NCBI GenBank assembly: GCA_902826815.1
Contig: CADEGF010000010.1
Coordinates: forward strand, 1 to 64,000
Source of the DNA: an uncultured Mycobacteriaceae bacterium
GTDB lineage: Bacteria > Actinomycetota > Actinomycetes > Mycobacteriales > Mycobacteriaceae
Length of the DNA stretch: 64,000 nucleotides
Direction of reading: 5' to 3'
A model generated the notes under the pieces. It had not been told where the DNA came from and did not search any database. It saw only the letters and a program-made list of their open reading frames with translations. Shown here one piece after another: positions 27,759 to 35,942 of the stretch (position 1 is its first letter; each line of letters opens with the position of its first letter). Position numbers and translations under genes: made by a program.

Positions 27759-29141
27759 TCAGACGCGTTCGTAGTAGCGGCGGGTTTCCCAGTCGGTGAC
27801 GGAGTGCGAGTCGAAGGCGACGAGTTCGGCTTGCGCCGAGCCCAGTAGGTGGCCGAAGACCTCGTCGCCGAACGCCGCGCGCAGCATTTTGGCTTCTTCG
27901 AAGCGGCGAAGCGCTTCGTGCATCGAGGTCGGCACGCAGCTGATGTCGTCGCCCGTCCAGGCGTTGCCGGCGAAGATCTCGGGTGCAGGCAGTTCCCGGT
28001 CGATGCCGTCGAGGCCCGCTGCGATGGTGGCCGAGTAGGCGTAGTACGGGTTGACGTCCGCACCGGGGATCCGGTTCTCGACGCGGTAGGCCGGTCCGCG
28101 GCCGACAAGCCGGAACGCACAGGAGCGATTGTCGTCACCCAGCGCCAGAGCCGTACCCGCGAACTGGTCGGGCTGGAACCGCTTGTAGGAGTTGATCGTC
28201 GGCGCAAACATCATGGTGATGTCGGCGGCGTGGCCGAGTTGCCCTGCGACGAACGAGCCGAACTTCTCCGACATACCGCCGTCGGCCCCCTGTGCCCAGC
28301 ACAGGCTGGTGTCCTCGTCGGCCGACCACATGCTCACGTGCAGATGACACGACGACCCCACCTCGTCGACCTTGGGTTTGGCCATGAACGTCACGGTGAG
28401 GTCGGCTGCGTTGGCGAGCTGTTTGACGCCGTACTTGAACAGCACGTGGCGATCGGCCATTTCCAGGGTGTCGCAGTAGTCGAGGGTGACTTCCTGTTGG
28501 CCAAGGCCCCATTCGGGTTTGGACGACTCGATCGGTACCCCGAACTCCGGCATCTGGTTGCGAATGCGCTCGATGAACCAGTCGTCCCTGCCGGCTTGGA
28601 CCATCTGGTAGTCGGAGCGGTAGTCCGACAGCATCTTCAGGTTCTGGTAACCGAGGTCCCATGCCTCGCGCGGCGGGGTGGCCGCAAGGAAGAACTCCAG
28701 CTCGGAAGCGAACTTGAACCGCAGGCCGTGGGCAGCGGCACGGTCGATCTGGTGGCGCAGGATGCTGCGCGGCGCAACCGAAAGCAGCGCGTCGGAATCG
28801 TATTCGTAGGCGTCGCAGATCACCAGTGCGACGTGCGGCTCCCACGGCACCCGGCGAAGCGTCGCCAGATCCGGCACCAACCGGATGTCGGCCCACCCGT
28901 TTGCCGCATTCGAGACCGGGAGGTCGAGAGGGTTCATTTCCAGGTCGACCGCGAAAACAAAACTGCTGGCGTTGATTCCGCTGCCCGAAAGCCCCAGCGA
29001 GCGGAACGCAGGGATGGTGAGCCGCTTGCCGACGAGCCTGCCGTAGGGGTCAGGGGTGGCGCAGACGACTGTGTTGAGCTGTCCTGCGTCGACCAATTCG
29101 TCGAATTGATCGATGGTCAGGCGGTCCGATGCTGTGCTCAT
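27759..29141 (-). CDS. Glutamine synthetase-like gamma-glutamyl-amine ligase 1
   Basis: A 460-residue GS-fold ligase. The beta-grasp N-terminal domain is followed by the catalytic barrel with FASELEFFL, GLGQQEVTL, SCHLHVS, INSYKRF and RVENRIPGADVNPYYA, so the metal and ATP residues look intact. Members of this group (PuuA, GlnA3-like, IpuC) join glutamate to a primary amine. ATG 29141 overlaps the stop of the second GS-like gene by ATGA. With the PuuD-like hydrolase and the APC permease it suggests a Puu-type amine route; the amine is unknown. Confidence 0.88.
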   Translation of the reverse strand: MSTASDRLTIDQFDELVDAGQLNTVVCATPDPYGRLVGKRLTIPAFRSLGLSGSGINASSFVFAVDLEMNPLDLPVSNAANGWADIRLVPDLATLRRVPWEPHVALVICDAYEYDSDALLSVAPRSILRHQIDRAAAHGLRFKFASELEFFLAATPPREAWDLGYQNLKMLSDYRSDYQMVQAGRDDWFIERIRNQMPEFGVPIESSKPEWGLGQQEVTLDYCDTLEMADRHVLFKYGVKQLANAADLTVTFMAKPKVDEVGSSCHLHVSMWSADEDTSLCWAQGADGGMSEKFGSFVAGQLGHAADITMMFAPTINSYKRFQPDQFAGTALALGDDNRSCAFRLVGRGPAYRVENRIPGADVNPYYAYSATIAAGLDGIDRELPAPEIFAGNAWTGDDISCVPTSMHEALRRFEEAKMLRAAFGDEVFGHLLGSAQAELVAFDSHSVTDWETRRYYERV

Positions 29142-30421
29142 TGGTGCTCCAGGTGACGGGTGAGTTCCCAGCTGGTGATCGTTTGGCGCAGCCACTGGTC
29201 GAAGCGCTTGGCCTCGGCACGACGGGTCGCGGCGTACGACGCGCAGAACGGCTTTCCGAGCAGTTCGGGTAGCCATGTCGACTCTTCGAAAGCCGTTACA
29301 GCGCCGTGCAAATCGGCAGGCACGCTACCCACGTGCTCGCGAGGCGCCGACAGCGCGACCTGTTCGCGCAGCCCGTGCAATCCGGCTGCGAGGAGCGCGG
29401 CGGACACCAGATACGGGCTGGCATCCGCGCCGGGGCGGCGGTGTTCCACACGCGCGCCGGGAAGGTCCTCGAGGATGGTTCTGCAGGCGGTGCTGCGGTC
29501 GTCGTTACCCCATGACGCGGCGGCGGGGGTGAACATCTCGGGGTCGATGCGCTTGTAGGAATTGACGTACGGATTGAGCATGGCTGTGGTGTCGGCCATC
29601 CCGACGAGCAGTCCCGCCAGGTAGTGCGCGCCTTCCGGGGACAGCTGTCCCGGCCGCTCGGAAAAGATGTTGGTGCCTGCGCGGCTCAGGCTCGAGTGCA
29701 CGTGTCCCCCCGCACCGGACCTGTCGGCGAACGGCTTGGCCATGAAGCTGGCGTGCAGGCCCTGTTCGGCACACAGGTCGCGCAGGTACTGGCGCGCACG
29801 CACGGCGTTATCGGTGGCCTTCATCGCGGGTGCGGGCGCGAGGGTGAACTCGAAGAACCCGGGCCCCAGTTCAGAGTGGAACATCTCCACGGTGATGCCG
29901 ACAGACTCCATGCGATTGATGAAGTCCGTTGTCAGCGTGTGTACTTGGGCAGAACGTGAAACGCTGTAGGCGTTCTCGGTGGTTCCGAACGGGCGGCGGT
30001 CGCCTCCCGTCTGGCCGGGGCTGTCGTGGAACAACCACAGTTCGTACTCGAAGCCGAGCACGGGCTGCAGATCAAGGTCGGCGTAGCCGTCGAGTACCCG
30101 TTGCAGCGCGTACCGCGGCGACATCTCGACGGGTTTGCCGTCGGTATCGAACAGGTCGGCGATGACGGCATCGGTGCCGGGACGCCAGCTCAACTCGACG
30201 CGGGTGCCCTCGTCCGGGACGAGTCGAGCGTCGGGATAGCCGTTTTCGGCGCTGCTGAACTGGGTGTCGGTGACCTCGTCGGTGACTGACAGCCCGTAGA
30301 GGATGGTGCACATCGCCAGGCTGGTCGAGCCGTGAGTCTTGCTGGTGCGCACCAGCTTGCCGCGGATACCGAGGTCGTAGTCGGGCACCTCGAGTTGCGT
30401 CATTGCAACGGCGTCAGGCAT
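29138..30421 (-). CDS. Glutamine synthetase-like gamma-glutamyl-amine ligase 2
   Basis: A 427-residue GS-fold paralogue, clearly diverged from its neighbour. FEYELWLF, SELGPGFFEF, GGHVHSS, VNSYKRID and RVEHRRPGADASPY replace the usual motifs, and the second metal motif reads GPGFFEF rather than GQQEV. Full activity or a changed amine specificity are both possible, as is a heteromer with ligase 1. ATG 30421 was chosen for its AAAGGAG site; it overlaps the upstream gene by 8 bp. Paired GS-like genes of unequal conservation occur in amine-catabolic loci. Confidence 0.85.
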   Translation of the reverse strand: MPDAVAMTQLEVPDYDLGIRGKLVRTSKTHGSTSLAMCTILYGLSVTDEVTDTQFSSAENGYPDARLVPDEGTRVELSWRPGTDAVIADLFDTDGKPVEMSPRYALQRVLDGYADLDLQPVLGFEYELWLFHDSPGQTGGDRRPFGTTENAYSVSRSAQVHTLTTDFINRMESVGITVEMFHSELGPGFFEFTLAPAPAMKATDNAVRARQYLRDLCAEQGLHASFMAKPFADRSGAGGHVHSSLSRAGTNIFSERPGQLSPEGAHYLAGLLVGMADTTAMLNPYVNSYKRIDPEMFTPAAASWGNDDRSTACRTILEDLPGARVEHRRPGADASPYLVSAALLAAGLHGLREQVALSAPREHVGSVPADLHGAVTAFEESTWLPELLGKPFCASYAATRRAEAKRFDQWLRQTITSWELTRHLEHQ

Positions 30422-31490
30422 CGCCCGCTCCTTTCGCAGTGCCTCTTGCTGGACGGCTGGCGGGATCGCGCCCGACCCTGCGGTAGACGTCGTCGGGGAT
30501 ATCCGCCGGGTCGCGGTACACCCACCAGGTACAGGAAGTCTGCGCCGCATCCGGCGTCCATGTCGGCGCGTCGATGACGCGGGTGGGAAACCCCAGCCGG
30601 TCGATCGGCATGACTTCGTTGAGTTGGCAGCAGTGCACGCAGTACGAGCAGATTCCCACGGTGTTCCAGGCCCAGTCGTGCGGCTCGGTGGTGACAGCGA
30701 AGCCGTAGGGTGCGCCCGCCCGCGGTGCGCCGTCGCTGATGCGCGCATCCAGTGATCGACCGCCGGAACCGCACGGCGCGAAGCGGAACCCCACCCGGGT
30801 GGGCTCCTCGATGAGCTCGATATCGCCTTGCCGCCCCGTGCCGGTGAGGTGGGCGTGAAAGCCGTCGACGATAGCGATCATCAACTGGTGCGCCGATACC
30901 GACCATGGTTGGCTCTCAAGGGAATAGCGGCGCGCGTGTACCTCGTACCAGTCGTCCATCAGGAAGTCCCACAGCGCGCCGAGGTGTTCCTCCCCCACCA
31001 GCTTCACCGCGACGTCGATCAGGCCGGAGACCCGGTCAACGGCGCGATCATGCATGGCCTGCCAGACCGCGCGGGCCTGCTCGACGGCGTCGGTCGCCCC
31101 TGCCTCGCGCCGCCTGCAGGCCGCTGCGGCGGCCGCGACCGCGGAGGTGAACTGCGGCCATTCAGCTTCGATCCCCACCATTGCCTGGTCTCCGACGAGT
31201 GCCCCGAGACGGTCGACTGCGGCGGCGATGTCTGCTTCGGCCACCCCGTGTCCGCGTATCCAGTCCGCCGTGGCCCTCGGCCACCGGTCGTAGACATCGC
31301 GCAATTCCTCTGCCTCGAGGACGCCCACCTCGACCAGATCCGCTGCCGCGTCGGGGTCGCCGTCGGCCAGCCGTTCGACGGCCGCGCGGAAGGTGCCCTT
31401 TGCCAACTCCTGCCACGTGCCCGTGCGAGCCGTGCGACCGAGGGACGGCTCGTATCCGACAGGGGCCCGGTCGAGGTCGTTGGCGCTCAC
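30414..31490 (-). CDS. Uncharacterised cysteine-rich protein
   Basis: A 358-residue protein I do not recognise. The first 200 residues are helical and acidic. The C-terminal third holds a conserved-looking PCGSGGRS and a compact cluster ICSYCVHCC, followed by SCTWWVYRDP, which could bind a metal ion or Fe-S centre. There is no signal peptide or membrane segment. GTG 31490 overlaps the SDR stop by GTGA and its own end overlaps GS-like gene 2 by 8 bp, so it is co-translated with the pathway. An enzymatic or cofactor-carrying role is likely but unproven. Confidence 0.6.
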   Translation of the reverse strand: MSANDLDRAPVGYEPSLGRTARTGTWQELAKGTFRAAVERLADGDPDAAADLVEVGVLEAEELRDVYDRWPRATADWIRGHGVAEADIAAAVDRLGALVGDQAMVGIEAEWPQFTSAVAAAAAACRRREAGATDAVEQARAVWQAMHDRAVDRVSGLIDVAVKLVGEEHLGALWDFLMDDWYEVHARRYSLESQPWSVSAHQLMIAIVDGFHAHLTGTGRQGDIELIEEPTRVGFRFAPCGSGGRSLDARISDGAPRAGAPYGFAVTTEPHDWAWNTVGICSYCVHCCQLNEVMPIDRLGFPTRVIDAPTWTPDAAQTSCTWWVYRDPADIPDDVYRRVGRDPASRPARGTAKGAGDA

Positions 31491-32263
31491 GACAGCCCGA
31501 ATCCGCCGTCGATGCACAGGTCCGTGCCCGTGATGTAGCCGGCTTGATCACTGAGCAGAAAGGCTACGGCCGAGGCGATTTCGCCGGCTTCGGCGAACCG
31601 TCCAACCGGGATCCGCGGAGCAAGTGTGGATGACAGCGTCGAGGTGTCGCCATGCGGTGCGGCCATGGCGGTCGCGACGAAGCCGGGCGAAACGCTGTTG
31701 ACGCGAACCCCGTCGGCTGCCAATGCTCGCGCGGCGCTCTTCGTCAGCATCCGCAACCCCGCCTTCGACGCCGCGTACTGCGGGGTCGGATCGGGATCGG
31801 TGAGCGCGACGACCCGCGACGCCTCGATGGAGGCGACGTTCACGACCGCCGCCGTTGCCGCGCTGCGAAGGGCAGGCCCGAGGGCATCGATCAGGTTGTA
31901 GGCACCGACGAGATTGACCTCAAGACAGCGCATCCAGGTGTCGCGGTCGACGCCGGAGAAGCCAGTGTTGTCGAGAATTCCCGCACAGTTCACCAGATAG
32001 GAGATGTCGTCGACGGCGACTTCTGCGGCACCCAGCCGCTGTACCAGGTCACGGTCGCGCACGTCGGCGCTCACGCAGGCCTGCAGGTCGGCGCCGAAGT
32101 CAGGATCGACGTCGGGCGTGTGGATGTCGAGTCGGATGGTGCGGATCCCAGCCGACATGAGGGTCCGAGCGATCGCCGCGCCGATTCCCGATGCGGCACC
32201 GGTGACCACGGCGGCTCCGCCGCTGAAGGTCAGCGGCAGCACTTTCGTCGTGGCAGCCGTCAT
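31487..32263 (-). CDS. Short-chain dehydrogenase/reductase
   Basis: A 258-residue classical SDR: TGAASGIG near residues 21-28, LVNCAGIL, catalytic serine in ASIEASR, and Tyr/Lys in YAASK. LDIHTP after strand two suggests NAD use. The insertion VVALTDPDPTPQ just before the catalytic tyrosine is longer than in the other SDRs here and may shape the substrate pocket. ATG 32263 overlaps the DUF1116 stop by ATGA; the reading frame extends upstream only antisense-like through that gene. Substrate unknown. Confidence 0.86.
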   Translation of the reverse strand: MTAATTKVLPLTFSGGAAVVTGAASGIGAAIARTLMSAGIRTIRLDIHTPDVDPDFGADLQACVSADVRDRDLVQRLGAAEVAVDDISYLVNCAGILDNTGFSGVDRDTWMRCLEVNLVGAYNLIDALGPALRSAATAAVVNVASIEASRVVALTDPDPTPQYAASKAGLRMLTKSAARALAADGVRVNSVSPGFVATAMAAPHGDTSTLSSTLAPRIPVGRFAEAGEIASAVAFLLSDQAGYITGTDLCIDGGFGLS

Positions 32264-33537
32264 CGCGGCCCGTACCGGCGTTCGTGTTCGGCCATCGCGT
32301 CGACGAAGCACTCCCGCGGCGCCCGGATCACACCCGCGCCGATCTGGCCGCCGTCGCGACCCGCCAATCCGACGTCCATCACGGGCAGGATCTGAGTCTG
32401 CAGCACCTTGCGGGCATCGATTCCCGTCGGAGTGCCGCGGAAGCCGAACAGCGGGATCCGGTAGGTGTCGTTCTCGCCGTGGGTGATGGCGTACATCTCT
32501 CGGTTGCGTTCGATCATCACCTCCGGGGAACCGCCCTGGTACTCCTGCAGGGGAAGCGCGCATGCCTGGGCGAAGCCGCCGAGACCGATGGTTTCCGTGA
32601 TCGGCGATTCGCCACCCATCCAGGTGATCTCGTCTTCGGTGTGACCATCGAACAGCTTGCCCTGATGTATCGGCGGCGGCCCTTCGAACCAAGTATCGCC
32701 CAGCCCCGCCACCTTGATGGCGAATCCGCGGCAGGAGAACGCCATCGCCGAGACCAGCGTGGAGCCGGGCACCACCATCGCATCAGCAGACGCCTTGGCG
32801 GCCGCCATCGACAGCCGCAGGAAGAAGTAGTCGTTCTCCGCCAGGTGCAACATGGTTTCGCGGACGCCGGCCACCCGCTCGTCGACCATGTCAAGGACCG
32901 CGGGCAGGATCTCCCTGTTGAACAGGATCGAGGCCGCCGCGTTGCGGCTGTGCACCTCGTCGCCCATCCGCAGCGCGCGGGCAATCAGCGGTTTGAGTGC
33001 GATCCCGCCACGGCGCCGGATCGCCTCCCCGACCACGGGCGCCAGCACGTTGTTGACGTGCAGCAGTCGCTCGTGCACGCCCTCGTCGTAACAGCCGTAG
33101 TTCAGCCGCCGCGGTTCCTTGCCCTCGTAGAAGTTGCAGAACCCGCGGTTGCCACCTGCGCGGTTCTCTACGACGAAGACCGGCATCGACGCGGTGTAGA
33201 TGCCTGCGAGCGAGCCGACCGCGGCGTAGTCGTGGCAACCGCCGACTTCGATCTCGCCGGTCTCGAATCGGGCGATCGCCTCGTCGCGGTCGGCGGCGAG
33301 GCCCTCGAACAGGGCGCCGCCGATCAGCGCCTCACGCTGCCCACCGATGTAGTCCTGCCAGGCCATCGGCGCACCCGACGTCAGGACCAGGTTGTCCCGA
33401 TAGCCCGGGAGGACGTCGCGGGCCTGGCGCACGTCCACCACCCATGGGTCGGCGTCGATGAGCCTGGCGAACGAGTCGGCGTTCGCGTCCTCGACCGAGG
33501 TGGTTCCATGCGCCGTCGTGCTGTGCTCGGTGCTCAC
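32260..33537 (-). CDS. DUF1116 protein (AllG/YlbE-like)
   Basis: A 425-residue DUF1116 protein. Visible marks are EVGGCHDYAAVGSLAGIYTASMPVFVVEN, RLNYGCYDEGVHERL and HSRNAAASILFNREI. In E. coli the related AllG (YlbE) works with AllF (FdrA) and AllH to make oxamate carbamoyltransferase in allantoin use. Neither partner is encoded in this window. It may bind acyl phosphates, carbamoyl groups or CoA in another context. GTG 33537 overlaps the SDR stop by GTGA; the gene is second in an eight-gene operon, which ties it to nitrogen-compound breakdown. Confidence 0.8.
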   Translation of the reverse strand: MSTEHSTTAHGTTSVEDANADSFARLIDADPWVVDVRQARDVLPGYRDNLVLTSGAPMAWQDYIGGQREALIGGALFEGLAADRDEAIARFETGEIEVGGCHDYAAVGSLAGIYTASMPVFVVENRAGGNRGFCNFYEGKEPRRLNYGCYDEGVHERLLHVNNVLAPVVGEAIRRRGGIALKPLIARALRMGDEVHSRNAAASILFNREILPAVLDMVDERVAGVRETMLHLAENDYFFLRLSMAAAKASADAMVVPGSTLVSAMAFSCRGFAIKVAGLGDTWFEGPPPIHQGKLFDGHTEDEITWMGGESPITETIGLGGFAQACALPLQEYQGGSPEVMIERNREMYAITHGENDTYRIPLFGFRGTPTGIDARKVLQTQILPVMDVGLAGRDGGQIGAGVIRAPRECFVDAMAEHERRYGPR

Positions 33538-34265
33538 CACGCGACGACACCGCCGTCGACCAGCAGCGTCTGCGCGGTGATGAACGATGCGCGCGGCGAT
33601 AGCAGGAACTCGACTGCTTCTGCGACCTCCTCTGGCTCGCCGATGCGCTTCAACATCGCGTGGCTGGCACTCATCTCCTCTCCTCCGGACACGCGGGCCA
33701 TCGACGGACTCATCGGGGCGCGGATGACGCCGGGTGCGACATTGTTGACCCGGATGCCGCGCGGTGCGAGCTCTTCTGCCAGGTAGCGGGTGTAGGCGGC
33801 GATGCCTGCCTTGGTCGCTCCGTACACCGACGCGCCACGAAACCTGCCGAAGTGGCCGGTGAGGCTGCCGATGTTGACGATCGCACTGCCGTCAGTGAGC
33901 AGAGGGGCGACCGCATCGGTGACCCGGGCCATGCCTGCGATGTTCACCTGGAACATCAGCTCCAGCTTCGCCTCGTCGAGTTCGCCGAGGAATGAATCGC
34001 GAAGGATGCCAGCGCAATTGACCAAGCCGTACAGTGTCTCGCCGTCTGCGCCGACCGTCGCGACCGCCGAGGAGACGCTTTCGCGGTCGCTGACGTCCAT
34101 CACGACCGTCGACGCGCCCCCTAGGCCCGCCTTGTCGAGATCGAGGGCGTCGACCGCAGGCTTGAGGTCGGCGACCACCGGTACGTAGGAACTCTGCAGG
34201 AGGCGACGGGAGATCGCCTGCCCGATGGTGCCGGCCCCGCCGGTCACGATCACTTTGTTTCCCAA
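33534..34265 (-). CDS. Short-chain dehydrogenase/reductase, first gene of the eight-gene operon
   Basis: A 243-residue classical SDR: TGGAGTIG at residues 8-15, LVNCAGIL, Ser134, Tyr148 and Lys152 (YGATK), and a VVADLKP strand-two end that suggests NAD. It begins the tightly coupled operon running to 26062. The gap to the divergent gntR gene contains motif copy B and a GTGA-N6-TCAC Crp-like dyad. Expression is therefore probably induced by the locus regulator and may respond to carbon status. Confidence 0.87.
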   Translation of the reverse strand: MGNKVIVTGGAGTIGQAISRRLLQSSYVPVVADLKPAVDALDLDKAGLGGASTVVMDVSDRESVSSAVATVGADGETLYGLVNCAGILRDSFLGELDEAKLELMFQVNIAGMARVTDAVAPLLTDGSAIVNIGSLTGHFGRFRGASVYGATKAGIAAYTRYLAEELAPRGIRVNNVAPGVIRAPMSPSMARVSGGEEMSASHAMLKRIGEPEEVAEAVEFLLSPRASFITAQTLLVDGGVVAW

Positions 34266-34286
34266 CGTGTTAGCCCTTCTGCACAG

Positions 34287-34300
34287 GTGACACGGATCAC
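34287..34300. promoter_or_regulatory. Crp-like dyad GTGA-N6-TCAC
   Basis: GTGA (34287-34290) and TCAC (34297-34300) flank six bases, matching the core of mycobacterial Crp sites (TGTGA-N6-TCACA), though the outer bases do not match. It lies 21 bp upstream of the SDR start at 34265. Chance occurrence is possible. Confidence 0.35.
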
Positions 34301-34326
34301 GGACAAACCCAGTCTCATCGACAAAG

Positions 34327-34350
34327 ATCTATTGGTCAAGTTTTTAGGTC
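34327..34350 (+). promoter_or_regulatory. Locus-wide 24-nt motif, copy B (gntR/SDR divergent promoter)
   Basis: This copy starts ATCTATTGGTC and ends TTTTTAGGTC, aligning without gaps with copies A and C. It lies 61 bp upstream of the eight-gene operon and 65 bp upstream of gntR at 34416, so one bound protein could act on both directions. The orientation differs from copy C relative to the controlled gene, which fits an operator better than a promoter box. Confidence 0.6.
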
Positions 34351-34415
34351 TTTAAAAGCAAACCGTCTTTGTGCACTGCTCGTGCGGTAACCTGCTAGCA
34401 AAGGAAGGGGATCTC

Positions 34416-35156
34416 ATGCCGGCGGTGGAAGCGACCCAGGCATTGAGTCCGGTGCGCCAGATTCCCGCCCACGAGTTGGTCGTCGACCAGATGCGTAGGG
34501 CCTTGGAGCTCGGCCAGTTCCGGCCAGGCGATCGACTGCCCACCGAGCGTGAACTGGCCGAGATGCTCGATGTATCCCGCACCACCGTGCGCGCCGCCGT
34601 CGCAGTACTGGAAAGGGAAGGCCTGATTGCGGTGCGCCGCGGGCGCGGCGGCGGCTTCACCGTGCAGGCGCCGCCGATCGACCCCGCGGAGATGCGGCGC
34701 GAGATGCGACGCAACAAGCTGGCCATCCGGGACGCGTTCGACTACCGGATCATCGTCGAGACCGGGGCGACGCACCTCGCCGCGCAACGGCGCCGCAACG
34801 CCGACCTCTCCGCACTGCACAAACTGCTCAACGGGATGTCCGACGCCCTCGACGTCGCGATGTCCGAACAGTCCGCGCAGCACACCACCGAGTTTCAGAC
34901 GCTGGACAGCGCGTTTCACATGGGTATCGCGCAGGCTGCGCAGAACGATCGCCTTCTCGACGCGGTCGCCGACGCCCGACGGCGGATGTGGCTCCCGGTC
35001 GGGGCGATCTTCGGTCGCTTGGAACCCAACGCCAACGACTTTCACGAATCGATCCTCGAAGCCATCGAGAATCGCGAGCCCGAATTGGCGGCCAAGCGCA
35101 TGGAAGCCCATATCAACGACACCCGATGCACCATCGAAGCCTGGCTCAAGCGCTGA
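34416..35156 (+). CDS. GntR/FCD-family regulator of the amine locus
   Basis: A 246-residue regulator: winged helix (about residues 15-85, LPTERELAEMLDVSRTTVRAAVAVLEREG) and an FCD domain with TLDSAFHMGIAQAA and a late FHESILEAIENRE. The ATG at 34416 is preferred because AAGGAAGGGG lies at 34401-34410. It sits at the centre of the three promoters that carry the 24-nt motif and is divergent from the main operon. Local repression relieved by a pathway acid is the likely mode. Confidence 0.9.
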   Translation: MPAVEATQALSPVRQIPAHELVVDQMRRALELGQFRPGDRLPTERELAEMLDVSRTTVRAAVAVLEREGLIAVRRGRGGGFTVQAPPIDPAEMRREMRRNKLAIRDAFDYRIIVETGATHLAAQRRRNADLSALHKLLNGMSDALDVAMSEQSAQHTTEFQTLDSAFHMGIAQAAQNDRLLDAVADARRRMWLPVGAIFGRLEPNANDFHESILEAIENREPELAAKRMEAHINDTRCTIEAWLKR

Positions 35157-35171
35157 GCCTGACTTCGCCTC

Positions 35172-35942
35172 CTACAGAACGTTTTCCGGTATTTCCGGCA
35201 GTGTCTGACCGCCGTCGACGACCAGCGTCTGCCCTGTCACGAAGCCGGCCTCCTCGCTCGCGAAGTACATCACCGCTGCCGCGATGTCCGCCGGTGAGCC
35301 CAGCCGGTGCTGCGGGATACAGGCCCGCATCCTGGCGATGGCGTCGTCGCCCAACCCGTCAAGCCCCTCGGTGGCGATGCTGCCTGGAAGCACAGCGTTG
35401 ATGGTGACCTCGTCGACGGCGAGTTCGATCGCTGCGCTGCGAACGAACCCCAGCTGGGCGGCCTTGCTCGCACCGTAGTGGCTCAGCCCCGGATAGCCGG
35501 TCACGGGCCCGGTGATCGAGGAGGTGACGACGACTCGGCCGCGGCCGGACTCCTTCAACGCCGCACGGCAGGCCTGGACCGAGAAGATGGTGCCTGCGAC
35601 GTTGGTCGCCATGATCGCGGTGACGTCGTCGACATTCATCTCATCGAGGGTGCGCTCTGGATAGATTCCGGCGTTGGCGCACAACACATCCAGCCCGCCC
35701 AGCCGATCGGCGGCCTCGTCGGCCATCTGCTGACACGACTGTGGGTCAGCGACGTCGGCGACGACGGTGTGGACTCGCTGTCCCGTCGGGTCGAGGCGTT
35801 CCGCCGCGTCGGACAGGGCGTCCGAGCCGCGGCCGCTGATCGCGACCGCCGCCCCAGCGCGCAGGAACTCCTCGGCGATACCGAACCCGATGCCCCGGCT
35901 TCCGCCGGTGACCAGAACCCGCGCGCGCGACCAGTCGGTCAC
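35172..35942 (-). CDS. FabG-like short-chain dehydrogenase/reductase
   Basis: A 256-residue SDR: TGGSRGIG near residues 12-19, CANAGIYPE, serine in VTSSITG, and YGASK. AISGRGSD after strand two has an arginine, which suggests NADP preference, unlike the other SDRs of the locus. The GTG start overlaps the permease stop by GTGA, making a two-gene operon under motif copy C. It converges on gntR with 15 bp between stops. Confidence 0.87.
   Translation of the reverse strand: MTDWSRARVLVTGGSRGIGFGIAEEFLRAGAAVAISGRGSDALSDAAERLDPTGQRVHTVVADVADPQSCQQMADEAADRLGGLDVLCANAGIYPERTLDEMNVDDVTAIMATNVAGTIFSVQACRAALKESGRGRVVVTSSITGPVTGYPGLSHYGASKAAQLGFVRSAAIELAVDEVTINAVLPGSIATEGLDGLGDDAIARMRACIPQHRLGSPADIAAAVMYFASEEAGFVTGQTLVVDGGQTLPEIPENVL

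Noticed and set aside
27849-29156. Plus-strand frame of over 400 codons opposite the GS-like gene
   Set aside because: The minus strand encodes a complete GS-fold ligase with all motifs; the plus frame has none.
32284-33786. Plus-strand frame of 500 codons opposite DUF1116 and SDR genes
   Set aside because: Crosses two real coupled genes and has no recognisable domain.
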